Source: CAYVOV01 sp964453525 (GTDB taxonomy: Bacteria > Chloroflexota > Dehalococcoidia > Dehalococcoidales > UBA2162). Taken from it: a stretch of 64,000 bases of DNA. Positions 16,378 to 24,584 of this stretch are shown piece after piece; positions within the stretch are counted from its first letter, which is position 1, and every line of letters starts with the position of its first letter. Location: assembly GCA_964453525.1 (NCBI GenBank), contig CAYVOV010000003.1:124001-188000 (forward strand), in the 5' to 3' direction. Both the position numbers and the translations under genes were made by a program. The notes below the pieces were generated by a model that was not told the origin of the DNA, ran no database searches, and was given only the letters and a program-made list of their open reading frames with translations.

Positions 16378-17809
16378 CTTTATTATCCAATTTACCAGAA
16401 TCGGAGATACTTGCAGGCAGGGTAATCGTAAACTTTGTTTCTTCGCCGGGGCTGCTGTACACCTCGATGCTGCCACCATGAGCGGTGACTATTTCCCTGG
16501 CAATAGCCAGACCGAGTCCGAAGCCGGTTCTCAGACCGCTTGCCTGGTAGTAGCGCTCGAATACGTAGGGTAGCTGCTCGGGTGGTATTCCGGGTCCGTT
16601 ATCGGCTACGGAGATTTCAACGGAGTTAGCCGTACTGTTAAGGCCGGTAATAGTTACTTCGCCTTTATTCGGAGTATTTTTCAGGGCATTATCCAGAAGG
16701 TTGCTGAAAACCTGCTCCAGGCGGTCGACATCACCGTTAACAGGCATCAGCGGTTCTATTTCTGCCCTGATACGGATACCTTTTTCTTCGGCGCGCAGGC
16801 TGAAAACTTCCTGGCAGTGCACAAGCAGTTCTTTTACGTCCACGAGTTCACGGTTCATTTGAAGCTGTCCGGACTGTATTCGGGAAAGCTCCAGGAGCTC
16901 TTCCACCTGCCTTATCATTCGCTTTGATTCATCATCAATCACCCGGGCGGCTTTTAGTTTTGTCTCGCTGTCCTCAGCGGTACCATCGAGAATTGCCTGG
17001 GCGAATCCCTGAATCGAGGTCAGCGGAGTTCTCAACTGGTGAGAGACATCGGCGACGAAGTGGCGTAGCTGCTGCTGCGACTCTTTTACCTTTACCATCA
17101 TCTGGTTAAACTGGGCAGCCAGTCCCCTGATTTCCCTGGGGCCGGTAACAGGCACTTCATAGTCATAATTACCGCCGGCTATTATATCCACCGCTTCCGT
17201 TACTTGCTGGACAGGACGATAGGCGGAATTAGCCAGCAGAATGGCAATGCCAATTGAGATAACAAGGGCAATCAATCCCGCCCAGAGAAAGGGGACGAAC
17301 AGACCTACCATTATAGCTATCGGTCTGGTTCTGGGTACCGCCAGAATCAGGGTTTCAAATCGTGATTGGACCTGAGAGGTGAACAGTCCGCCTAATGGAT
17401 AGGCAGAATAAAGAAAGGTCTGTCTATCCGGCGTCATGAAGGTTCCCTGTGTGGGTTGGCCGACATTCGCGGGTAATTTTTCCAGCGGAATTGTAATTTG
17501 CTGTCTCTCAACGTTTTTCTCCGGTGGTATCTGAACGAGAACATTGCCCTTACCATCGGCAAGGAAAATATAGACCTGGTTCTGCTCCGCCTGCTCCTGA
17601 AGGCTGCTTATTAACTCAGCCTGAGGTTTATTTCCCCTGGCCAGAGTCATAGCCTGGACATATATCGGCCGCGCGATATCATTAAGGCGTGATGTTGCCA
17701 GACTGTCCCGGCTGCCCTGGAGTACCACGGTAACCGCCACCGCAGCGATGCTCAGACACAGAACCACCACCAGGGTAAACGAGATAATCAGACGCATCCT
17801 CAGACTCAT
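16370..17809 (-). CDS. Membrane sensor histidine kinase (HAMP-HisKA-HATPase)
   Basis: The 479-residue protein has an N-terminal helix (7-30), an extracytoplasmic sensor of about 130 residues, a second helix (about 165-193), a HAMP linker, a HisKA domain with the phospho-acceptor His257 in FVADVSHQLRTPL, and an HATPase domain with NALKNTPN, DNGPGIP and GFGLGLAIA. It phosphorylates the adjacent response regulator, whose stop codon directly abuts this ATG. The signal sensed is unknown. The neighbouring secreted repeat protein is a candidate target or partner. Confidence 0.93.
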   Translation of the reverse strand: MSLRMRLIISFTLVVVLCLSIAAVAVTVVLQGSRDSLATSRLNDIARPIYVQAMTLARGNKPQAELISSLQEQAEQNQVYIFLADGKGNVLVQIPPEKNVERQQITIPLEKLPANVGQPTQGTFMTPDRQTFLYSAYPLGGLFTSQVQSRFETLILAVPRTRPIAIMVGLFVPFLWAGLIALVISIGIAILLANSAYRPVQQVTEAVDIIAGGNYDYEVPVTGPREIRGLAAQFNQMMVKVKESQQQLRHFVADVSHQLRTPLTSIQGFAQAILDGTAEDSETKLKAARVIDDESKRMIRQVEELLELSRIQSGQLQMNRELVDVKELLVHCQEVFSLRAEEKGIRIRAEIEPLMPVNGDVDRLEQVFSNLLDNALKNTPNKGEVTITGLNSTANSVEISVADNGPGIPPEQLPYVFERYYQASGLRTGFGLGLAIAREIVTAHGGSIEVYSSPGEETKFTITLPASISDSGKLDNKDG

Positions 17810-18490
17810 TTATGAATCCTCTTCAGTGGTTATTTTGTATCCCGTGCCTCTTACCGTTTCAATCCGCACACCTGACCCGACTAATTTTTCCCGCAGATGA
17901 TTAACGTGGACGTCCACGGTGCGACTTTCTCCGTAGTAATCGAATCCCCAGACCACTTCAAGGAGTTTCTCCCGGCTGAGCACGATTCCAGGGTTCTGAA
18001 CGAATGTTGCCAGCAGGGCGAATTCCTTCGTTCTCAGTTTCAGAAGCTGGTCGTCTATCCTCGCTTCCTGCCGGGGAAAGTCAATCTTTAGCCTGCCGAT
18101 TTCCGCACTATCGCCGGATTTGATTCCGGTCTGGTAGCGCCGCAGGATAGCCCTGACCCTGGCAACGAGTTCTCTGGGATTGAAGGGTTTGGTCAGGTAA
18201 TCGTCGGCACCAAGTTCAAGTCCGACTATCTTATCGATATCTTCCCTGCGGGCGGTGAGCATCAGAATGGGGACATCGCTTTTCGCCCTTATCTGGCGGC
18301 ATACCTCATAGCCGTCAATATCCGGCAGCATGAGGTCGAGAATAACGAGGTCCGGTTTATCGGCGCTTTGCTTTGAAAGGGCGTCATTGCCGTTGGCAGC
18401 ACCCACTATGTCGTATCCCTCACGCTCAAGATAAAGCTTAGCCAGTGCTATTATATTCGGTTCATCGTCAACAACAAGTATCTTTTGCAT
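17810..18490 (-). CDS. OmpR/PhoB-type response regulator
   Basis: The 226-residue protein has a receiver domain with the acidic pair DDE (8-10), phospho-acceptor Asp52 in VILDLMLPD and the Lys in YLTKPFNPREL. A winged-helix DNA-binding domain follows, ending in SRTVDVHVNHLREKL and VRGTGYKI. It is the partner of the kinase encoded directly downstream. No target site can be named from this window. Confidence 0.95.
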   Translation of the reverse strand: MQKILVVDDEPNIIALAKLYLEREGYDIVGAANGNDALSKQSADKPDLVILDLMLPDIDGYEVCRQIRAKSDVPILMLTARREDIDKIVGLELGADDYLTKPFNPRELVARVRAILRRYQTGIKSGDSAEIGRLKIDFPRQEARIDDQLLKLRTKEFALLATFVQNPGIVLSREKLLEVVWGFDYYGESRTVDVHVNHLREKLVGSGVRIETVRGTGYKITTEEDS

Positions 18491-18585
18491 CTGTCATTCC
18501 TGAATCAGGTTGATTTTTATCTCCCATTATACTCCAAAGCCTTTTACCTGCCTATATTCGGCTCTATTTTCTCAAGTACGCAGTA

Positions 18586-18622
18586 AGATCCGGGCCAGCC
18601 CGGTCAGGGCCAGCCCGGATCT
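18586..18622. terminator. Inverted repeat after the three-repeat protein gene
   Basis: AGATCCGGGC (18586-18595) pairs perfectly with GCCCGGATCT (18613-18622). It lies about 25 bp past the stop of the three-repeat protein on the minus strand and before the response regulator gene. No clear T-run follows, so the terminator call is tentative. The loop repeats the CCAGCCCGG word. Confidence 0.5.
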
Positions 18623-18646
18623 ATGAGAAACCGGTTGTTTTTCCCG

Positions 18647-20104
18647 TCATTGGCTGTTCATCGGATTATTATTCGCTGCCTGCGCATTGACGGTCCACGG
18701 TCCCTTCAGGCCCGGTACGTTTCCCAGCCTTTTACCATTAACGTTGTTCTTTTTAAGCTGTTGCTGTCGTAGTCTGGCAGATTTTTGCAGGCCGGGAGCT
18801 TTATCCAGGCCGTTGCCCTGCACGCCATTTCGCCGCAGTGCTTCCGCCCTTGTGTTCGTGACAGTATCAGCATTGTCTTTTGCTCCGGGTCTGACTGTCA
18901 GGGGTAAAGTCACAATGCGAATCGGGGCGAAGCCCGGGATATAGCCTCTCTTGACTGCTACCAGGATATAGTCGCCCTCTTCGTTAAAAGTATGACTCAA
19001 CTTGCCGTATTCATCAGTCCGTCCGAGGAAGAAACCATACATATTAATAAGAGACTCATAGTCCTTTTCCTCGGCAGTAAGACTGCTGTCCTCGTTGAGT
19101 GCGGCTATATCTTCTCTCAGCGCCTCAACCCTGTCGCGGGTTATCGCCCAGATGCCGGCGTTATCTACGGTTTCGATGGTTCCTCTCTGGTAGACGGTCA
19201 TTGTTACTTCATTACCGACCAGTGCTCTGAGAGGAGCCCATATCGTGAGAGCCTGGAGTGGATTTCCGATGCGAATCGGGGCACGGCCGGGGACGTATCC
19301 TCGGTGAACTGCTATCAGCAGGTAGCCTCCTTCAGCGTCGAAGATATATCTCAACTGCCCGTATTCATCCGTTCTGCCCAGGAATCTACCGTGAAGATCA
19401 ACTACGGATTCGTAGTCCATTTCCTCGGCGGAGACGCCGGTGTCCTCTCTGAGTGCGGTTATATCAGCTTTCAGTGCCTCTACATTCTCCCTGCTTACCG
19501 CCCAGATTCCAGCATTGGCCACGGTTTCTTCCGTACCTCTCTGGTAAACCGTCATCAACACTTCTTCACCCGGCATAGCTTTTTCTGGAGCCTTTATTGC
19601 CAGAGCCCTGATTCCCTCGCCGATGCGGATTGGGGTAAAACCGGGGTGGTATCCTCTCCTGGCTGCCATCAGCACGTAAACGCCCGCCTCGTCAAAGGCA
19701 TGGTACAGCCTGCCATCTTCGCCTGTCCGGCCGATGAAAGTGCCGTGAATATCAGCAATAGACTCGTAGTCCTTCTCTTCGGTGGCGATGCTGGTGTCAT
19801 TATTCAGCGCTGCTATCTCGGCTTTTGCCGCTTCGGCCTCGTCACGGGTAAGCGCCCAGACTCCAGCGCCGGCGAATGGCTCCTGGTTTTCCCTGAGGAA
19901 GACTCTCATTGATATTTCCTGTCCCACCGGGGCTTTCCAGGGCGCTATGATTGCCAGAGCACCTCTCCAGGGTGAGTCAGTATCCGTGGTTAAGTCTTCT
20001 TCCGCCTGTGCCATGGCAGACATTGGCGATGAAGTAAGAAGTATTGCCGCCATCAGCACCGGAATTATTACCGACCATTTTTTCCAGCTTTTCATTTTTT
20101 TCAT
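18647..20104 (-). CDS. Secreted protein with three about 118-residue repeats
   Basis: The 485-residue protein starts with a signal peptide (basic MKKMKSWKKW, hydrophobic core, AMAQA-like cleavage site near 30-34). Three tandem repeats follow at about 48-162, 166-280 and 284-397. Each has the order AP..VG.E, TVYQRGT.ETV.NAGIWA, a helix, EKDYES, a GRTDEYG.L segment and a final RGY.PG.APIRI. The segments look like beta-rich carboxypeptidase-regulatory or Ig-like modules with a helical insertion. The tail (about 405-485) is basic and Gln/Asn/Lys-rich. The start follows GGAGGATAAGAAA. It lies upstream of, and on the same strand as, the two-component genes. I do not recognise the family. Confidence 0.8.
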   Translation of the reverse strand: MKKMKSWKKWSVIIPVLMAAILLTSSPMSAMAQAEEDLTTDTDSPWRGALAIIAPWKAPVGQEISMRVFLRENQEPFAGAGVWALTRDEAEAAKAEIAALNNDTSIATEEKDYESIADIHGTFIGRTGEDGRLYHAFDEAGVYVLMAARRGYHPGFTPIRIGEGIRALAIKAPEKAMPGEEVLMTVYQRGTEETVANAGIWAVSRENVEALKADITALREDTGVSAEEMDYESVVDLHGRFLGRTDEYGQLRYIFDAEGGYLLIAVHRGYVPGRAPIRIGNPLQALTIWAPLRALVGNEVTMTVYQRGTIETVDNAGIWAITRDRVEALREDIAALNEDSSLTAEEKDYESLINMYGFFLGRTDEYGKLSHTFNEEGDYILVAVKRGYIPGFAPIRIVTLPLTVRPGAKDNADTVTNTRAEALRRNGVQGNGLDKAPGLQKSARLRQQQLKKNNVNGKRLGNVPGLKGPWTVNAQAANNNPMNSQ

Positions 20105-20473
20105 TTTCTTATCCTCCTTTTTTTAAAGATTGTTATCGGGGGCTTGCCGACTGAGCATACTTTACGTTTTTACATCATCCTTTCCTCCTTACTTTTTATT
20201 GATTGGGACTGACTGATGATTCTTCCGGATTCCCCGGTCTGACTTCACTGAGCAGTCCCGCAGCCTGTATTCAATATAAGGCGGGATTATTAACGTGGTT
20301 TTATACGTATGTAAAATCTGTGTAAACTCAGGTGGAAATATTTACCGGGCGCTATTGTGACAGGGCATGGAATTGAGGAGTACCTCTACCTGACATGAGT
20401 GAGATTATAGTCACAGACAGGAAACCGCTGCCTTTTTAAAATTAACCTATATGCTCGTCTGAGGTGGTATAAA
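20105..20473. other. Divergent intergenic region with an extra ribosome-binding site
   Basis: This 369-bp gap separates two divergent genes. On the minus strand a second AAGGAGGAAAGG is followed by ATGATGTAA (20170-20178), about 70 nt before the real start of the three-repeat protein. It could be a minimal two-codon upstream reading frame or a fossil of an earlier start. No terminator, repeat or other RNA gene was seen in the rest. Confidence 0.4.
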
Positions 20474-21154
20474 ATGAGGAAGTTTGTCTTTATTTCTGCA
20501 GCTTTCCTGCTTGCTGTTTCAATCGGTACGGTATTCACGGCCTGTGCGCTAGAGGAAATGGACGGACCGGGTGAACTGGATTCAGTAGAGATTACGGAAT
20601 ATCAGGGTGAAAAGCTCTCATCGGTTAATGATTTCAGGGAAAACTCGATTAGAGGTCCCCAGTACGTAGACATAGAGGAGTACCGGCTTCAGGTTGGTGG
20701 GCTTGTTGAAAAGCCGAAGTTTTACACCTATGACCAGGTTATCAATGATAATGATAGTTACACCAAGCTGGTGACACTGAACTGCGTGGAAGGCTGGAGT
20801 GTTGACATTCTCTGGGAAGGGGTGCTGGTACGTGACATTATTGAAAAATCTGGCATTTTACCCGGGGCAAAAATTGTTATCTTTCACGCTTATGACGGGT
20901 ATACAACTTCATTCCCGGTTGAATACCTGATGGAAAATGACATTCTCCTGGCGTATAAGATGAATGGGATTACAATTCCACCGGAAAGAGGATTCCCCTT
21001 CCAGCTTGTAGCCGAAGATAAGTGGGGCTACAAGTGGATAAAATGGGTGACAGCAATTGAATTGTTTGACCAAGACTTCCTCGGTTACTGGGAAAGCCGT
21101 GGCTATTCCAATGATGGCTCACTTGATAAACCCTTTTTTGAATATTTTCAGTAG
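20474..21154 (+). CDS. Exported molybdopterin-binding oxidoreductase, sulfite-oxidase fold
   Basis: The 226-residue protein has a hydrophobic leader ending in a lipobox-like VFTAC (Cys24), so it is probably a lipoprotein on the outside of the membrane. The rest is the oxidoreductase molybdopterin-binding domain, with Cys104 in LVTLNCVEGWSV as the likely molybdenum ligand, and the RGFPFQLVAEDKWGYKWIKW segment near the end. Relatives include MsrP/YedY and sulfite oxidase catalytic domains. There is no twin-arginine motif in the leader, although such enzymes are usually exported folded. The tiny membrane gene that follows is a likely electron partner. Substrate unknown. Confidence 0.88.
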   Translation: MRKFVFISAAFLLAVSIGTVFTACALEEMDGPGELDSVEITEYQGEKLSSVNDFRENSIRGPQYVDIEEYRLQVGGLVEKPKFYTYDQVINDNDSYTKLVTLNCVEGWSVDILWEGVLVRDIIEKSGILPGAKIVIFHAYDGYTTSFPVEYLMENDILLAYKMNGITIPPERGFPFQLVAEDKWGYKWIKWVTAIELFDQDFLGYWESRGYSNDGSLDKPFFEYFQ

Positions 21155-21179
21155 ATTATGAAATGGATGGAGGCTGGAA

Positions 21180-21419
21180 TTGATAAAAAAGGTAATTCGC
21201 TGGTCATTATTCGCCGTTATTATATTGTACCTTGCCTCCGGTTTCGGAATCACCCAGTTTAGAGTGGTTGAGACCGTAACTTTCGGATTGCTTTCCAAGC
21301 CGCTGTCTTTCAGGATACATGACTACCTTTTGATTCCGTTTCTTGTCCTCCTGGTGCTTCACGTTTTTATATCCCCGCTTGAAAAGCTGCTGTGTCTTAA
21401 TAAGAAATCCGTTGGATAA
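21180..21419 (+). CDS. Small two-helix membrane protein, possible b-haem anchor
   Basis: This 79-residue protein has helices at about 7-22 and 48-66. The second helix region reads RIHDYLLIPFLVLLVLHVF, giving two histidines with 13 residues between them, the spacing used by b-type cytochromes for two haems on one helix. The start is TTG, set by GGAGG at 21169-21173. It begins 25 bp after the molybdopterin protein gene and is probably co-transcribed, so it may pass electrons to or from it. Only one such helix is present, so dimerisation or a partner would be needed for haem binding. The haem role is inference. Confidence 0.72.
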   Translation: MIKKVIRWSLFAVIILYLASGFGITQFRVVETVTFGLLSKPLSFRIHDYLLIPFLVLLVLHVFISPLEKLLCLNKKSVG

Positions 21420-21423
21420 AAAC

Positions 21424-21458
21424 ATGGTGGCTGCTCATATTAATTGAGCAGCCACCAT
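21424..21458. terminator. Bidirectional terminator between convergent genes
   Basis: ATGGTGGCTGCTCA (21424-21437) and TGAGCAGCCACCAT (21445-21458) form a perfect 14-bp stem with a 7-nt loop between the end of the small membrane gene and the end of the hydroxyacid dehydrogenase gene. Confidence 0.85.
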
Positions 21459-21485
21459 TATCCTGTTCTCAATACGAATTGGAAT

Positions 21486-22499
21486 TTATTTCGTCAGTTC
21501 CACTTTCGGTTTTACCGTTTTATTTACCGGATTATTGGGCCACCGTCCGCTGAGTACTCTGGCAACCTCCTGCGCCGGGTTTACTGCTTGCTGTACCAGC
21601 GCCGCATCTGAGTAAGAAGCATTATGCGGAATGGTGATTACATTGTCCATCTTGAGCAGAGGATTTTCCGGGTCGATGGGTTCCTGCTCAAAGACGTCCA
21701 GTCCGGCACCCATTATCCTCTTATCCTGGAGAGCTGTTATCAGAGCAGGTTCATTGACTATCTTGCCCCGGGCTGTATTGATAAAGTAGGCATTCGGTTT
21801 CATCTGGCTGAATTCCTTTTCGCAAATCAGGTGGAATGTTTCATCATTCAGAGGAGTATGGACTGAGATGAAGTCCGACTCTTTCAGTAGCTCGGGCAGG
21901 CTTACCAGGGTTATCCCGGACGCTTCGGCTACGGATTTATCCATGTAGGGGTCATAGCTGATTGTTTTCAGTCCGAAACACTGGGCTTTTCTGGCGGTCA
22001 TCCGGCCGATTTCTCCGCAGCCGACCAGCCCCAGTGTCTGCCCGTGAATTGAAGCCATTGGTGCCTGTGCCTGTTTGGCTTCTGCCCATTTTCCCTGTTT
22101 GGTAAGGTTATCCATTATTGTCAGCTTCTTGGCGCAGGCGAGCAGCAGGGCAACGGCATGATTTGAGACTTCCTCGACACACCACTCCGAGGCAGGGTTG
22201 TTTACAACGATGATGCCGTTATCGGTGGCGGCATCAACATCAATATAGTCGTAGCCCACGGAGTAGGTAGCGATTATCCGGCACTTCGGCATTGATTCCA
22301 TGACCTTGCGGGTAAGAAAGGGATTTCCTCCCAGTATGGCATCGGCATCTCCTGCTACCGCCAGCATTTCTTCCTCGCTCCGGCATCTTGTGTCCACTAT
22401 TTCAACTTCCGCATCTACCTTTTCAAGTTCTTTTTTCTCCAGGTCCATCGGACCGCCGGCCAACTTGCCCAGACCAACCACTTTGAATTTATCTGCCAT
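21486..22499 (-). CDS. D-2-hydroxyacid dehydrogenase, SerA/GhrB-like
   Basis: This is 337 residues from the ATG at 22499, which follows GGAGGAGGAACA; an upstream in-frame start at 22535 lacks a site. The NAD-binding motif is GLVGCGEIGR. The catalytic set is Arg in NTARGKIV, Glu in FEQEPID and His in TIPHNASYS. The enzyme reduces 2-oxoacids or oxidises D-2-hydroxyacids with NAD(P). With the isomerase and glycerate kinase genes nearby, hydroxypyruvate or glyoxylate is a reasonable substrate, but phosphoglycerate dehydrogenase-like activity cannot be excluded. Confidence 0.88.
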   Translation of the reverse strand: MADKFKVVGLGKLAGGPMDLEKKELEKVDAEVEIVDTRCRSEEEMLAVAGDADAILGGNPFLTRKVMESMPKCRIIATYSVGYDYIDVDAATDNGIIVVNNPASEWCVEEVSNHAVALLLACAKKLTIMDNLTKQGKWAEAKQAQAPMASIHGQTLGLVGCGEIGRMTARKAQCFGLKTISYDPYMDKSVAEASGITLVSLPELLKESDFISVHTPLNDETFHLICEKEFSQMKPNAYFINTARGKIVNEPALITALQDKRIMGAGLDVFEQEPIDPENPLLKMDNVITIPHNASYSDAALVQQAVNPAQEVARVLSGRWPNNPVNKTVKPKVELTK

Positions 22500-22553
22500 T
22501 GTTCCTCCTCCTGTTAATATTCCGACTATAGACAAGATATAATACTTGGTAAT

Positions 22554-22997
22554 TTACCTGAAAGATTTCACAAACCTGTATCCGGTAATATCATACCCCA
22601 GCCCTTTATAAAATTTATGAGCTTCTTCTTCCCTGGGAAATCCACTTACCAGCCATGTACCTTTGCAATCAAGCTCCTTTGCCAGCTTCTCAGCATATTC
22701 CATCATAAAACGCCCAACGCCTTTTAACCTGCTGTTACGGTCTACCACGAGGGCTGAAATTTCGCCGAAACGGCTTACCTCTTCAATATTTTCACGTATT
22801 CTGAATCCGATAAGTCCCAGTACTCGACCGTCTTCTTCACAAACGAATAGCGAATCAAACTCGCTCTTCTCCACAAATTGCAGTCTGTTCTCCATTTGTT
22901 CAGAAGTAATAGGATAATCCATATCGTTCATCAAACTACAAAGCGTTTCGATATCGGATTTCTCTGCTTTACGCATATTTAACGGCATTGAATTCAC
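22554..22997 (-). CDS. GNAT family N-acetyltransferase
   Basis: The protein has about 147 residues. It begins with the GNAT-style MRKAEKSDIETLCSLM and has the acetyl-CoA motif A segment ALVVDRNSRLKGVGRFMMEYAEKLA, with a variant RxxGxG loop (RLKGVG). A GFPREEEAHKFYKGLGY segment, typical of the last strand and helix, closes the fold. The start is uncertain: GTG at 22997, ATG at 22988 or ATG at 22976, with no strong ribosome-binding site. Substrate unknown. Confidence 0.86.
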   Translation of the reverse strand: MNSMPLNMRKAEKSDIETLCSLMNDMDYPITSEQMENRLQFVEKSEFDSLFVCEEDGRVLGLIGFRIRENIEEVSRFGEISALVVDRNSRLKGVGRFMMEYAEKLAKELDCKGTWLVSGFPREEEAHKFYKGLGYDITGYRFVKSFR

Positions 22998-23031
22998 TCA
23001 AATGAAAGTTAATCTCTGTAGATACCGTAAA

Positions 23032-24072
23032 TCACAGGTCGTATTCAATTTCTATTTCTTCCGCCAGTTCCTTGAGTGATTTGACTATCGCCGGATGGAG
23101 GGGAATACCGCCTCTCCGCTTTTTCTCTATTTCCTGTTCAACCTCGCCCGGAATGTACATTCTGTCCACGCCGGGTGCCTTCGGCAGTGCCTTGATTTCT
23201 TTCATCTTATTGTCCAGTAATGCCTTGAACTGGTCAGCAGGCATGAAACCGTCGATGCGGATGGCGCCGAAGAAGTGGTTACCCGCCATTTGAGTGTCCG
23301 GTGGTGAGCCGGATAGAACACCGCAAAGGATATCCACCAGCAGCGCCAGCCCAAAACCTTTATAGCTGCCGGTTAGTGGCGTGCCGCCCAGGGGCAGCAG
23401 GGCACCTCCCTCATAGTGCTTTCTGGGCTCGGTGACAGGATTTCCTTCTTTGTCGACCGACCACCCCACCGGCAGCGGTTTGCCTTCGCGGTTGGCTATT
23501 TCTACCTTTCCGGCGGCGACCACCGTGGTTGCCATATCAAGAACGAATGGTGCCTCATCCTTTGCCGGAATGGCAACGCTTATCACGTTGATATGGATAC
23601 CCCGCCCGACGCTGCCCGGTGCTACCATTCCGATGCCACCCTCGGTCATTGATATTCCAATCATATCCCTGGGTAAAGCCATCATTGAATAGTTACCACC
23701 GGCGCCGAAGTGGCTGCTGTTGCGGACGGTAATGAATCCGGCGCCTGTTTCCTCAGCCCGGCGCATCGCCTCCGTCATCGCCCGGTGGCCGACAACAAAA
23801 CCAAGCCCGCGGTTGCCGTCCATGATAGCTGTTGTTGGAGCCTGGCTGATAATTTCAGTCTTCGGGTTGGGATTGGTGCGTCCTTCCTTGACTCCTCTGA
23901 CATACATCGCCAGGTGGCCGACTCCGTGAGAGTCAATGCCCCTCAAGTCTGTTGCCACCAGTATACCGGCAGTTATCCGTGCGTCTGCCTCCGGGACGCC
24001 CACTTTCTGAAATGCTCTGGTGGTAAATTCCATCAGTTTATTGACATCCACGGTATCGTTTCCAGTTGTCAT
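23032..24072 (-). CDS. Ldh2 family malate/L-lactate/ureidoglycolate-type dehydrogenase
   Basis: This is 346 residues from the ATG at 24072, preceded by GGGAGGAAG. The chain shows the family marks LRGIDSHGVGHLAMYV, DGNRGLGFVVGHRAM, VRNSSHFGAGGNYSM, and GSYKGFGLALLVDILCG, which hold the NAD(P) and catalytic residues of the type 2 malate/lactate dehydrogenases. These oxidise 2-hydroxyacids. Malate, lactate, sulfolactate and diketogulonate relatives cannot be told apart here. It stands alone between the GNAT gene and a repeat-rich gap. Confidence 0.9.
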   Translation of the reverse strand: MTTGNDTVDVNKLMEFTTRAFQKVGVPEADARITAGILVATDLRGIDSHGVGHLAMYVRGVKEGRTNPNPKTEIISQAPTTAIMDGNRGLGFVVGHRAMTEAMRRAEETGAGFITVRNSSHFGAGGNYSMMALPRDMIGISMTEGGIGMVAPGSVGRGIHINVISVAIPAKDEAPFVLDMATTVVAAGKVEIANREGKPLPVGWSVDKEGNPVTEPRKHYEGGALLPLGGTPLTGSYKGFGLALLVDILCGVLSGSPPDTQMAGNHFFGAIRIDGFMPADQFKALLDNKMKEIKALPKAPGVDRMYIPGEVEQEIEKKRRGGIPLHPAIVKSLKELAEEIEIEYDL

Positions 24073-24270
24073 TGGCTTCCTCCCTTTTTTAGTGTTTAGA
24101 ATCCGGCTATCCGGCATGCAATGGCAGGTGTTTGTTTTTTATGCCTGTTACCTGTTTACCATATCTCTTGAGGTATCTCTTATTACATATCAGAGTAATC
24201 CGGCGGTTTGATTCTGTGATAATAATGAAGTATGTCTTCTCGTCATTGCTTTGTCAAGTAGTATTGTATG

Positions 24271-24478
24271 AGGTACTGTTTGGTTCTGGTTGGATGAAGT
24301 GCTCTCCCCCTTTCTATCTATTCCCGCCCACCGCCCTTCAGGGCCTGGTCGTGGTTCCAGTGATGTCATCAGAACTGAGCTCAGCCTGACGGTGAGCCTT
24401 CAGGATGAACCCTGTAGGAAGCTGAAGAGGGTTTCTAGAGGTGAAGTAAAAAATACCAGCTAAATGTGAATAGAACCC
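24271..24478. repeat. MITE-like inverted-repeat element, copy 2
   Basis: This element lies in the 450-bp gap before the isomerase gene. Its left end (GGTTCTGGTTGGATGAAGTG and CTCTCCCCC) and right end (GAGGTGAAGTAAAAAATACCAGC, closing in TAGAACC) mirror each other imperfectly. It carries the 24-bp block TATCTATTCCCGCCCACC plus GCCCTT at 24315-24338, which also occurs at 34051-34074 and, with two changes, at 47106-47129. The rest of the gap (24118-24270, 24479-24584) shows nothing recognisable. Confidence 0.65.
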
Positions 24479-24584
24479 GATTAAATCACTTGTTGACAGG
24501 TGTTTCACAATCTGGGAAAATTTTCCTTGCGGATATTAGTTTTACTGAAGAAACACTATACGCATCCGCGTGAAGGTAAAAGTA

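Noticed and set aside
16378..16479. N-terminal extension of the DUF3795 protein
   Set aside because: It overlaps the kinase gene and lacks family sequence; the ATG at 16377 is coupled to the kinase stop.
18647..20104. Direct repeats in the DNA as a possible CRISPR or satellite
   Set aside because: The period (about 354 bp) equals three 118-residue protein repeats in frame, so it is a coding repeat.
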